Source of the DNA: Desulfovibrio sp. UCD-KL4C
Lineage (GTDB): Bacteria; Desulfobacterota; Desulfovibrionia; Desulfovibrionales; Desulfovibrionaceae
Direction of reading: 5' to 3'
Length of the DNA: 64,000 nt
Assembly: GCF_006210265.1 (NCBI RefSeq)
Contig: NZ_VCNC01000004.1
Span: 445,316-509,315, forward strand
This document shows, one piece after another, positions 15,549-24,312 of the stretch; position 1 is the stretch's first letter, and every line of letters starts with the position of its first letter. The notes below the pieces were generated by a model that was given only the letters and a program-made list of their open reading frames with translations, did not search any database and had not been told where the DNA came from. The position numbers were made by a program, and so were the translations under genes.

Positions 15549-16736
15549 TTAAAATTGTGCGATAGCTTTCTTGAAACCTTCGCGTGAACGTTCAATAACG
15601 TCTACGCCTACGCAGAAAGCAAGCCTGATGTATCCGGGGTAACCGAATCCTGTGCCGGGAACTGCAAGAATCTTTTCTTCCTGAAGTACTGCGCAGAATT
15701 TTACATCATCTCCTCCAGGAGCGGCCGGGAAGAAGTAGAATGCACCTTTAGGCATTGTGTATGAATAGCCTGCCTCGTTGAGGACATTAGCCATTGCATC
15801 GCGTCTTTCGAGGTAAATATTCTTATCAACTTCAGATCCAAGAGCTTTTTCAAGCAGTTTTTGGCCGACAGCCGGCGCATTGACAAAACCAAGAATGCGG
15901 TTGGTAAGAATTAGACCTGCAAGCAGGGTTTCTTTTTCAGGCATATCCGGGTTGAGTAGTGCGTAGCCGATTCTTTCTCCTGCCAGTGACAGGTTTTTTG
16001 AAAAAGAACTTACCACAATGCTGTATGGGTAAAGTGGCAGGACCGAAGGAACGTCGATTCCGTCAAATGCTAGGAATCTGTATGGTTCGTCAGCAACCAA
16101 AAAGATAGGTCTTTCGCGGCCGATGTTTGCTTTTTTTAGAATTTCTGCGAGGCGTTCAAGATCTTCTTTGGAGTAAACAACACCAGTAGGATTGTTCGGA
16201 GAATTTATCAGAACAACTCGGGTTTTTTCATTGATGGCTTTTTCAATTCCGTCAAAGTCCAGCTCAAAAGTCAGCGGTTTGGATGGAACTGTAACCAGTT
16301 CTCCGCCGGAGTTTTGAGCATAGAATCCGTACTCTACAAAGTAAGGAGCAGGGCAAATAAGTTGATCACCTGGTTCAAGAATAGCGCGATAGAGAGCATT
16401 GATTGCTCCTGCCGCGCCGCAGGTTACGACGATATCGCTTGCTTCAACCTTAACACCTTGTTCCTGCGAAATATGTTTTGCCATTTTTTCGCGCAAGGAA
16501 GGGTATCCGGCATTGGGCATATATCCGAATGTAAAAGGTTTTCCCGCACATCCTGCGATTTCTTTGAGTCCGTCAGCTATTGCAGCCGGAGCCGGAACAT
16601 CAGGGTTGCCGAGAGAAAAATCACATACTGCGTCTTCACCAAATTTTTTCTTTAAATTCATTCCGGTTTCGAACATTTTACGAATCCAGGATGAGTGGTC
16701 GAGGTAATCTGCAACCTGACTTGAGAGCAATTTCAT
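15549..16736 (-). CDS. Class I/II PLP-dependent aminotransferase
   Basis: The 395-residue protein is a fold-type I aminotransferase. It has SPNNPTG at 179-185, DEPYR with D216 and Y219, and the PLP lysine K247 in SSFSKNLSLAGERIGY. The family transfers amino groups between amino acids and 2-oxo acids. The close LSLAGERIGY and DVPAP motifs suggest an AspC/alanine-type enzyme, but the substrate is uncertain. GGAG precedes the ATG. It is 25 bases behind the DEAD-box helicase gene and probably shares its transcript. Confidence 0.93.
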   Translation of the reverse strand: MKLLSSQVADYLDHSSWIRKMFETGMNLKKKFGEDAVCDFSLGNPDVPAPAAIADGLKEIAGCAGKPFTFGYMPNAGYPSLREKMAKHISQEQGVKVEASDIVVTCGAAGAINALYRAILEPGDQLICPAPYFVEYGFYAQNSGGELVTVPSKPLTFELDFDGIEKAINEKTRVVLINSPNNPTGVVYSKEDLERLAEILKKANIGRERPIFLVADEPYRFLAFDGIDVPSVLPLYPYSIVVSSFSKNLSLAGERIGYALLNPDMPEKETLLAGLILTNRILGFVNAPAVGQKLLEKALGSEVDKNIYLERRDAMANVLNEAGYSYTMPKGAFYFFPAAPGGDDVKFCAVLQEEKILAVPGTGFGYPGYIRLAFCVGVDVIERSREGFKKAIAQF

Positions 16737-16761
16737 CTTCTAATCTCCAAATCGTTTTCTG

Positions 16762-18312
16762 TTAGTATCTGTCATTTCCGCCGGAATTTCTGCCTTGCGG
16801 TCTACCACCTCTTTTAGGTCCGCCGGAACGTTTTCCTGACCTTGGAGGTCTTGCTTTCCGTTTGTTCTTGCTTGCTGTCTGATTTTCAGATGGCGGCTGC
16901 GGCGGGCGGGCGTGGAGGGAGTTCTGATAAAGTTCATCCATGAGCATTCCTACCAGTGTACATTGCTCATCATCTTCCGCAAGCTGGCGTACAAGGTCTT
17001 TGTAGCGGTTGATGCGCTCTTTTTCAAGAATAGTTGTTGAGCGGTATTTGCTTTCCAGAATATTGGTAAGCCTTTCATTGATAGTCTTTAAAACCTCTTT
17101 ATCATCCGGCAGAGTGCGGCAGTCAAAGTTAATACTATAAGTTGCAGCAATGCGTTGCAGTTCCAGTTTTTGAATAACATCAACAAGAGAAATTGCGATT
17201 CCAGATGATCCTGCTCTTCCTGTGCGACCGGCTCTGTGGATGTAAGACTCTTTATCTTCAGGCGGTTCATATAAAATGACATGCGATAGATCAGGAACGT
17301 CAATTCCGCGTGCCGCAATGTCAGTTGCCACTAGAAATTTTATTTTGCCGGATCTTAAGTCTCCCAGAATACTTTCCCGTTTGCTTTGCGAAAGGTCTGA
17401 AGTTAATTCTCCGGCATTGAATCCAAAGTTGTTCAGTACAGCCGTTACAAAGTTTACATCAGCTTTGGTATTGCAGAAAATGATGGCTGAGGTGGGGTTT
17501 TCCATTTCGAGAACTCGCATGAGCTGTCTTTCGCGGCCCATGGCTGGAACTTCGTAATATGCGTGTTCTATTTCTGCCACATGAACATGTTTACTGCTGA
17601 GACTTAGAAGCTGAGGGTTGTACATAAACTCTTTTGAGAGTCTAAGTACGTGTTCAGGGAAGGTGGCTGAAAACATGTAGGTGCTGATAGGGCGGTTCGG
17701 AAGATAGGATTTTACCTGTTGCATATCGGGGTAAAAACCGATTGAAAGCATCCGGTCAGCTTCGTCGAAAATCAGTGTTCTTATATCTCGCAGGGATAAA
17801 GTTCTTTTCATCAGGTGATCTAAAATTCGACCGGGAGTTCCCACAACCATGTGGGCTCCTTTTTCCAGCTCTTCCCTCTGTCTGCCGTATCCTACTCCGC
17901 CATATACGGAGAGAACTCTGATTCCTGTATCTTTGAAAATTACTTCAGCTTCACGTTCAACCTGTCTGGCAAGTTCTCGTGTTGGAACTAATATTAAGGC
18001 TTGTGTTCGGTGAAGTGAAGGATCTATTTTTTCAAGCAGCGGCAGCACAAATGCGCCTGTTTTTCCGCTTCCTGTTCTTGCCTGAACCATCAGGTCAATT
18101 CGGTCTAATTGGTAAGGGAGAGATTTTGATTGAACCGGAGTCAGGCTGTTCCATCCGGTTTTTTCCAAAGCTTGTTTGATTGAGTCCGGCAGGTCTTCGA
18201 TGGAAAGTTCTAACAGAGCTTCTTCCGGTTCGACCACTTTATCAGGTTCTTGATGGGCGTAGTTGTTTTTTAACTCTTCGCCTATTTGGTGGTCATCTTT
18301 CGAATTTTTCAT
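16762..18312 (-). CDS. DEAD-box ATP-dependent RNA helicase
   Basis: The 516-residue protein has all the core motifs: Q-motif (LTPVQ), ARTGSGKT at 78-85, PTRELA, GTPGR, DEAD at 183-186, SAT and HRAGRTGRAG. An acidic N-terminal extension of about 38 residues precedes the core. The basic, Gly/Arg-rich tail (KRSGGPKRGGRPQGRNSGG) is typical of RNA-binding tails in CsdA/RhlE-like helicases. It probably acts in RNA remodelling or ribosome assembly; cold-shock use is likely but not shown here. It is the first gene of the unit with the aminotransferase. Confidence 0.95.
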   Translation of the reverse strand: MKNSKDDHQIGEELKNNYAHQEPDKVVEPEEALLELSIEDLPDSIKQALEKTGWNSLTPVQSKSLPYQLDRIDLMVQARTGSGKTGAFVLPLLEKIDPSLHRTQALILVPTRELARQVEREAEVIFKDTGIRVLSVYGGVGYGRQREELEKGAHMVVGTPGRILDHLMKRTLSLRDIRTLIFDEADRMLSIGFYPDMQQVKSYLPNRPISTYMFSATFPEHVLRLSKEFMYNPQLLSLSSKHVHVAEIEHAYYEVPAMGRERQLMRVLEMENPTSAIIFCNTKADVNFVTAVLNNFGFNAGELTSDLSQSKRESILGDLRSGKIKFLVATDIAARGIDVPDLSHVILYEPPEDKESYIHRAGRTGRAGSSGIAISLVDVIQKLELQRIAATYSINFDCRTLPDDKEVLKTINERLTNILESKYRSTTILEKERINRYKDLVRQLAEDDEQCTLVGMLMDELYQNSLHARPPQPPSENQTASKNKRKARPPRSGKRSGGPKRGGRPQGRNSGGNDRY

Positions 18313-18538
18313 ATGCTTTTGTCCTGTAATATTATGATGTAACTTTTAGTACTTAAGCCAGAATAACTCCTTTAGGCAAAGAGTATTTTGCGCAGTAAAA
18401 AATGTTATAAGTAGAATCTATTAAATATTCGCCTTCGTATAGGTTATAACGATTTGATTTGAAGAGTAAAATAGAGGTAACCGTGTATTTCTATATTCTT
18501 ATCCAATGGCGCTTGGCGTTTAAATAGGGAAGGCTCAA

Positions 18539-19012
18539 ATGCTTGAAAAACTTATGTCTGAGCGAGTTTATTTCATTATAAGATGCCTTCTGTCTGCTGT
18601 ATTTTTCTATGCAGGGACGACGAAGTTGCTGGACACTAATGGTTTTGCCTCGGTTATAAGTGGATATGGTCTTTTGCCTGATTCCCTCGTTTATTTTGCC
18701 GCTGTTTCTCTTCCGGTTGCGGAATTTTTGATTGCAATCGGTCTTATCTGTGATTTTAAGGGTTCTTTATCTCTCTACTTAATTTTCCTGCTCATATTTA
18801 TGGGTGTTCTTGCCCACGGAATAAGTATGGGGCTTGATGTTGACTGTGGTTGCTTTGCTCCCGGGGATGCTGAAGGCAAGGTGTATCATTCTCTTTGGGA
18901 AGCTTTATTCAGGGATTTGTTTTTGGTGTTTGGGTGTGCTTATCTTTATTGGCTTAGAGTGGTGAAGGAGTACAAACCTCGGTCTGTATTTCCCTTTATT
19001 CTTAAAAAATGA
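18539..19012 (+). CDS. MauE/DoxX-like redox-associated membrane protein
   Basis: The 157-residue protein has four hydrophobic helices. It carries a GLDVDCGCFAPGD motif with C103 and C105, at the position of the CGCFG motif in MauE-type proteins. The family is linked to disulfide or electron transfer to periplasmic partners. GGGAAGG lies upstream of the ATG. It is 22 bases from a rhodanese lipoprotein gene, so the pair probably forms an envelope sulfur/thiol redox unit (inferred). Confidence 0.85.
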   Translation: MLEKLMSERVYFIIRCLLSAVFFYAGTTKLLDTNGFASVISGYGLLPDSLVYFAAVSLPVAEFLIAIGLICDFKGSLSLYLIFLLIFMGVLAHGISMGLDVDCGCFAPGDAEGKVYHSLWEALFRDLFLVFGCAYLYWLRVVKEYKPRSVFPFILKK

Positions 19013-19034
19013 ATTTGTTTTTTGGAGGTTTTGA

Positions 19035-19562
19035 ATGAAATTAGTCAGAAATGTTTTATCAATTGCCGCTGTATGCGCTTTGATGTTTTCACTGGTAGGT
19101 TGTCTCGGCAGTGATAAATTTGAACAGGAAGTTGGAAAAGAAATAGGCGCCATCAAATTGGTGCGCGAAGTACAGCGCGGTAATTATGATGTGATTTCTA
19201 CTGCGGAGCTTAAAGCTCTTTTGGACAGTAAAGCTGATGTGCTTGTTATCGACACCATGCCCTATGAAGCAAGTTACAAAAAGGAGCATATTCCAGGTGC
19301 AAAGCAGTTTCTCTTTCCTATCCCTGATATGGTTGAATGGAATGTTAAAGACACAGATGGAAAAACACAGGAACAGTTTGTTGAGCTGCTAGGACCTGAT
19401 AAAAATAAAGAAATTATCATCTATTGTGGATTCGTTAAATGTACTCGCAGTCATAACGGCGCTGCTTGGGCTAAAAAACTGGGATATACAAATGTGAAAA
19501 GATACCCCGGTGGTATTTTTGCATGGAAGGGAGCAAAGAACCCTACTGAGTCAGTTAAGTAA
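19035..19562 (+). CDS. Rhodanese-like lipoprotein
   Basis: The 175-residue product has a lipoprotein signal peptide with lipobox SLVGC (lipid-modified C23). A rhodanese domain follows at about 55-172: VLVIDTMPYEASYKKEHIPGA, the loop YCGFVKCTRSHNGAAWAKKL and the closing YPGGIFAWKGA. C131 or C136 would be the sulfur-carrying cysteine. It is anchored on the periplasmic side. GGAGG lies upstream. It pairs with the MauE-like membrane protein and ends in a strong terminator. Confidence 0.9.
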   Translation: MKLVRNVLSIAAVCALMFSLVGCLGSDKFEQEVGKEIGAIKLVREVQRGNYDVISTAELKALLDSKADVLVIDTMPYEASYKKEHIPGAKQFLFPIPDMVEWNVKDTDGKTQEQFVELLGPDKNKEIIIYCGFVKCTRSHNGAAWAKKLGYTNVKRYPGGIFAWKGAKNPTESVK

Positions 19563-19588
19563 CAAGTTTTATATAAGATTTTATTTTG

Positions 19589-19619
19589 GCCCCTGCATTT
19601 TTAATGTGGGGGCTTTTTT
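19589..19619 (+). terminator. Terminator after rhodanese lipoprotein gene
   Basis: GCCCCTGCATT pairs with AATGTGGGGGC (one G-T pair), loop TTT, followed by six Ts. Confidence 0.9.
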
Positions 19620-19748
19620 ATGACTTACTATAAATCTATGAAAAAGATTGTTTTCTAATAAAAAATATGCATAATAAAAATAAGACTGTTTATTTGGTTT
19701 ATAAGATATGGTCAATTGATCTGAATAGACTTTAAATACGGGGAAATT

Positions 19749-21524
19749 ATGCAAATATTAAGTCGTATAAAGATTGTATCTAAATTAGGGATTGTTTTAA
19801 TCACCAATCTTATACTTGTTGTTACAATGGGTGTGGCTGCTTATTGGAGTTCTCAATATTTGCATGATGAATTGCTCAGTGTGTTCAGTACTGAGTATGC
19901 TGGTATCAGTGTTTTGCTTGAGGCAGATAGGGATTTGCATCAAGCCCTCATCGCTGAGCGGAGCATGTGCTTTATCACGCCTGATTCAGATCAATTTAAA
20001 GGTCAGATGAAAGATTATACTGATAATATAGGACAGGCAGACACAAGAATTAAAAAATTTCTTAATGTTTTTAATACCCCTGAAACAAGGAAATATGTTG
20101 ACGCATATTTTGCCGATCGGAAAAAATGGGATCCGGTGACAAAGCAAGTTATAACATACGTAGAGGAAGGAAAAAATGCAGCAGCTCAGGCTCTTTCACT
20201 TGGTGAAGCGAAAGAGTTGTTTGATGCAATGCGGGAAAATTTAAATAAGCTTACTGAAATCGTTGAAACTCAATCACAATTAAAACAAACAAGATCCAAT
20301 GAGTCATTTCAAAAACTGATTTATGTCCTTTTAGGAATAACCTTTTTCAGCTTGATCTTCGGCTCTTTAATCACGGTAGTTATTTCTCGCAATATCACAG
20401 TTCCTATTCATAAAATGGTTGCGTTTGCACAGCAGATCAAGGCTGGAGACCTGAATGCAACACTTGCGGTGAAGCAAAAAGATGAAAACGGAGTTCTTGC
20501 TCAGGCATTCCAAGATATGCTGGTTCAATTGAATCGAACTTTGGCAGAAGTTAAGGACCAAAGTGCTGTAGTTGAAGAAAAGGCTAAGCAGACAGCGGAA
20601 GCTCTAGAGCTGGCTAAAGAGGCTACCGGAAAAGCTGAATCTGCCAAAGCTGAAGGGTTGTACCAGGCTGCTGAACAGCTTGATGGAATAGTTGGAAAAC
20701 TTTCTGATGCCGCAGAAAGAATCTCCCTTCAGGCTGATGAAATCAGTCAGGGAACAGCCGTGCAGTCTGAAAGAATCACAGGCGCGGCAACTGCAATGGA
20801 AGAAATGAATGCTTCTGTTTTTGAGGTTGCAAAAAATTCAGGGGAAGCGGCTTCTGCAAGTGAAACCGCAATGTCTCAAGCTCAAGATGGCGCAAAGGTT
20901 GTAGAAAATTCAATTGAAGCTATTAATGCAACTCAACGACAATCGGAAGAATTAAAGCTTAATATGGACGAGCTTAGCAATCAGGCTCAGTCGATAGGTC
21001 AAATACTTGGTGTAATAACAGATATTGCAGATCAGACAAATCTGTTGGCATTAAATGCTGCAATCGAGGCAGCAAGAGCTGGAGAAGCTGGAAGGGGATT
21101 TGCTGTTGTTGCTGATGAAGTTCGTAAGCTTGCTGAAAAAACAATGAATGCCACTAAAGAAGTAGGGGAAGCTATTTCGTCCATACAAAGTGTTGCAGAC
21201 ATCAACGTTAAATCTATGGAGAGAGCAACTGTGGATCTTAGTCGGGCTGTTGAACTTTCAGGACAGTCTAGAACGGTCTTGTCTGAAATAGTTGTAATGG
21301 TGAGTAATTCTTCTGAAAGAGTTCAAGGTATAGCTACTGCTACGGAAGAACAATCGTCTGCGTCAGAAGAAATTACCAGATCTGTTGATGAAGTCAGTCA
21401 GATTTCACAGCAGACAGCAGAAGGTATTTTGGAAACAACGAATGCATTGCAAAGTCTCGCTGCCGAAGTTGAAGAACTGTCTGCACTGGTGCGTAGCTTA
21501 AAAGAAGAAGGTAGCAGACGATAG
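19749..21524 (+). CDS. Methyl-accepting chemotaxis protein (4HB-type sensor)
   Basis: The 591-residue receptor has TM1 at about 10-33 and a periplasmic four-helix-bundle-like domain (about 35-185). TM2 is near 190-210 and is followed by HAMP. The coiled-coil signalling domain has the conserved tip [38 protein letters not shown]. It has Q/E-rich adaptation sites that CheD and CheB could modify. There is no C-terminal pentapeptide. GGGGAAA precedes the ATG. The ligand is unknown. It is monocistronic. Confidence 0.95.
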   Translation: MQILSRIKIVSKLGIVLITNLILVVTMGVAAYWSSQYLHDELLSVFSTEYAGISVLLEADRDLHQALIAERSMCFITPDSDQFKGQMKDYTDNIGQADTRIKKFLNVFNTPETRKYVDAYFADRKKWDPVTKQVITYVEEGKNAAAQALSLGEAKELFDAMRENLNKLTEIVETQSQLKQTRSNESFQKLIYVLLGITFFSLIFGSLITVVISRNITVPIHKMVAFAQQIKAGDLNATLAVKQKDENGVLAQAFQDMLVQLNRTLAEVKDQSAVVEEKAKQTAEALELAKEATGKAESAKAEGLYQAAEQLDGIVGKLSDAAERISLQADEISQGTAVQSERITGAATAMEEMNASVFEVAKNSGEAASASETAMSQAQDGAKVVENSIEAINATQRQSEELKLNMDELSNQAQSIGQILGVITDIADQTNLLALNAAIEAARAGEAGRGFAVVADEVRKLAEKTMNATKEVGEAISSIQSVADINVKSMERATVDLSRAVELSGQSRTVLSEIVVMVSNSSERVQGIATATEEQSSASEEITRSVDEVSQISQQTAEGILETTNALQSLAAEVEELSALVRSLKEEGSRR

Positions 21525-21628
21525 TAATCGTTGACTTGGTATAAGGTTGTTCAAGAAGAGTAGCTAAACAGGTTTAAGATATACGTTACTGGAAGAGAGT
21601 AAGAGAAAAGCTCTTTTTTTGTTTATAG

Positions 21629-22738
21629 TTAAGCTTCAATCGCAATGAGTATTCCGTCCGGTATGTTGCTATCTTTTATCAGCATTTCTCCTGCAGCCTG
21701 ACAGGCTGTTTCAAGATCTATTCTTGATGAAAGTTCGCACGCTTCTTTCAGTTCTTTTACTCCCTCTCCTGCGGATTTGAATGCGGATAGCATTTGAGTG
21801 CTATAAATGAACAACCTGCTATTCTTTTTCATTTCGAAAGTAGCGCAAGGGAGCAACCCTTTCCCCAACTCACCAAGCGGTCCGCTTTGAGGCTCAATAA
21901 GAACAGTTGATCCATTCTTTTGTAGCAATATGGGCGGAAGTGCTCCCGCATCTACTAAGGTAAGGGTTTCTATGCCGCGGTCAATTTCGGCATATATTCC
22001 TGTAACTTCTATTGTTTGGTTCGGGGCATGGTCAAAAGCCTCTTGCAGAGCAATTCCGATATTTCTAAAAGTCTCAGCAGGCGTGTAAAGAGGGCCTGTG
22101 TTAAGAATCAAAGCTTTTCTGATTAAAGTTGCGATTTGCTCATTTAATTTCGGTGGAGTGAAGTTCAGCAGCAAATGGCTTTCTGAATTATTGGCTAGAA
22201 TGACTGATTCATGAAAGTATGCTTTTGATATTTCAGATGTTGCAAGAAATTTTGCCGTGTTTGTGCGCGGCAATTGATCATTAGTGACTGACAGTTGTAA
22301 GTTAGATTTTAATGATTTCTCTGTTTTGCTTAGTATATACTTATCGTTTTCTGTTATTTTCAGGTGCAGCCTAATTCGATGTAAGACTTCTCTGTACTCG
22401 AAAGGTTTTGGAATAAAATCTACGGCTCCGGCATCGAATCCTTTTCTGGTGCTTTTTGCATCATCCAGAGCTGTTAAAAAAATAATCGGGATTTCTGAAG
22501 TTTCAGGAGACAGGCGCAAAATAGTTGCACATTCAAATCCGTTTTCTCCTGGCATCATTATATCCAGCAGGATAAGGTCAGGCTGTTTCTTTTCCGCAAG
22601 CTCAATACCTGTTCTGCCGTTGTTTGCTGTAATAATTCTGTATCCTCGCTGACGAAGAACTAATTCAAGAAATTCAAGATTAAACGGTTCATCATCAATG
22701 ATTAGAACTTGAGGTATATAGTTTGGCTTTACGGGCAT
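21629..22738 (-). CDS. Response regulator with degenerate PP2C/SpoIIE-like output
   Basis: The receiver domain (about 10-128) is intact: DDE at 15-17, phospho-Asp D59 and the FIPKPF lysine. Residues ~150-369 keep the layout of SpoIIE-type phosphatases (TLVDAGALPPILLQKNGSTV, then GPLGELGKGLLPCATFEMKK). The metal-binding aspartates are missing, and the usual YTDG is replaced by YSTQML. It is therefore likely a binding or scaffold output, not an active phosphatase. AGGA lies upstream. No kinase is adjacent; the STAS protein at 12 kb is a conceivable partner (inference). Confidence 0.85.
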   Translation of the reverse strand: MPVKPNYIPQVLIIDDEPFNLEFLELVLRQRGYRIITANNGRTGIELAEKKQPDLILLDIMMPGENGFECATILRLSPETSEIPIIFLTALDDAKSTRKGFDAGAVDFIPKPFEYREVLHRIRLHLKITENDKYILSKTEKSLKSNLQLSVTNDQLPRTNTAKFLATSEISKAYFHESVILANNSESHLLLNFTPPKLNEQIATLIRKALILNTGPLYTPAETFRNIGIALQEAFDHAPNQTIEVTGIYAEIDRGIETLTLVDAGALPPILLQKNGSTVLIEPQSGPLGELGKGLLPCATFEMKKNSRLFIYSTQMLSAFKSAGEGVKELKEACELSSRIDLETACQAAGEMLIKDSNIPDGILIAIEA

Positions 22739-23005
22739 TTCTCTGAATCCTTTGCAGGTATTTACTTTAGATGCTTAATTTTGAGTTTTCTTCTTTGCAT
22801 AGCAGGCGAATCAGTTTACACAGAAATAGTACATCAATAAAGCTAAGGGTGTTAGTGATTTCAGCATTTAAACAAGTATGCAACAAAGTATATAATTGTG
22901 TTGCTCCGCTTATTTTTAGCTGTGTGGCTTACAGGTGCATAATGGCTCATTAAGTCAGTTTGCATAAGGTTTTATCATAACTTTTATTTTTTTGGAGTTT
23001 ATGAA

Positions 23006-24112
23006 ATGCTTATTGGTATTCCTAAAGAAGTTAAGACTATGGAAAACAGGGTCTCTATGACTCCTGGCGCAGTTGAAAGCCTTGTCCGTCGTGGGCACAG
23101 CGTTGTTGTTGAAAAAGGGGCAGGTTCAGGAAGCGGTCTGACAGATGACGAGTATGTTGCTGCCGGAGCGAAGCTGGTAACGGCTGATGATGCCTGGGCC
23201 GTTGAAATGGTCATTAAAGTTAAAGAACCGATTAGTTCTGAGTATAAATATCTCCGCAAGGGACTTTTGCTTTTTACATATCTCCACCTTGCCGCGGACA
23301 AAGAGCTGACGGATGCCCTTCTTGAGAGCGGAACCACCGGCATTGCATACGAAACTGTTCAGTTACCGGATAAGTCATTGCCTTTGCTTACTCCTATGAG
23401 TGAAGTTGCCGGACGTATGTCTGTTCAGGAAGGCGCACTTCATCTTAAAAAAACTAAGGGCGGCAGAGGGGTGCTGTTGAGCGGGGTGCCCGGTGTATCT
23501 CCTGCGAATGTAATGATTCTCGGCGGAGGTGTAGTTGGTACCAACGCTGCTAAGATTGCTGTGGGCATGGGGGCTAAAGTTACAATTTTTGATTTAAACC
23601 ATTCAAGGCTTCAATATCTTGATGATATTTTTAATGGTAGAGTTATCACCATGACTTCTACTGAGCCGAATATCCGCGCCGCAGTTACTCAGGCTGACCT
23701 TGTTATTGGTGCGGTTTTAATTCCAGGTGCCAAAGCTCCTAATCTGATCACCCGTGATATGCTTTCAACAATGAAAGAAGGAGCTGTTGTTGTTGACGTA
23801 GCTGTTGATCAGGGCGGATGTGTTGAAACTAGTAAACCGACTACTCACACTAACCCTACTTTTGTAGTTGATGGTATTGTGCATTACGGTGTTGCCAATA
23901 TGCCCGGTGATGTTCCTAGGACTTCTACCTTTGCGCTGGTTAATCAGACTTTGCCTTATGCAATGCAGCTTGCAGATAAGGGGATTGATGCTTTGCGGAC
24001 CAATGAACCCTTGAAACTCGGTCTTAATACCATCGACGGCAAACTTACTTTTGCAGGTGTCGGGGAAGCTTTTGGAATGGAGACAATTACTCCTGATGAC
24101 GCTCTTGCTTAA
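23006..24112 (+). CDS. ald: Alanine dehydrogenase
   Basis: The 368-residue enzyme reversibly deaminates L-alanine to pyruvate and ammonium with NAD. It begins MLIGIPKEVKTMENRVSMTP. K73 (in KVKEP) and H94 (TYLHLA) match the family's pyruvate-binding lysine and catalytic histidine. The NAD-binding loop is LGGGVVGTNAA. The C-terminus AFGMETI is typical. TTTGGAG lies 8-12 bases upstream. It is followed by a terminator. Confidence 0.97.
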   Translation: MLIGIPKEVKTMENRVSMTPGAVESLVRRGHSVVVEKGAGSGSGLTDDEYVAAGAKLVTADDAWAVEMVIKVKEPISSEYKYLRKGLLLFTYLHLAADKELTDALLESGTTGIAYETVQLPDKSLPLLTPMSEVAGRMSVQEGALHLKKTKGGRGVLLSGVPGVSPANVMILGGGVVGTNAAKIAVGMGAKVTIFDLNHSRLQYLDDIFNGRVITMTSTEPNIRAAVTQADLVIGAVLIPGAKAPNLITRDMLSTMKEGAVVVDVAVDQGGCVETSKPTTHTNPTFVVDGIVHYGVANMPGDVPRTSTFALVNQTLPYAMQLADKGIDALRTNEPLKLGLNTIDGKLTFAGVGEAFGMETITPDDALA

Positions 24113-24152
24113 TATTTTGAAATAATTTTTTTTAATCCAGTATTGTTATGTG

Positions 24153-24187
24153 AAAAGAGGTAAAAGTAAAACTTTTACCTCTTTTTT
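24153..24187 (+). terminator. Terminator after ald
   Basis: A perfect 14-bp stem AAAAGAGGTAAAAG/CTTTTACCTCTTTT with a TAAAA loop and extra Ts. Confidence 0.92.
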
Positions 24188-24312
24188 GATTTAGAATTGA
24201 AAATGGGACTGTAGAGGAATAAACAAATTTATTAGAAGTCTTTTGTTTTATTTGCATGGATGATAACTTGGAAAATGAGAGTTATCACTTTGGAATTGAG
24301 ACGGAGGAAGGC

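Noticed and set aside
22771-22953. 60-codon frame upstream of ald
   Set aside because: Cys/Ser-rich, AT-driven composition, no ribosome-binding site; it lies in the promoter region.
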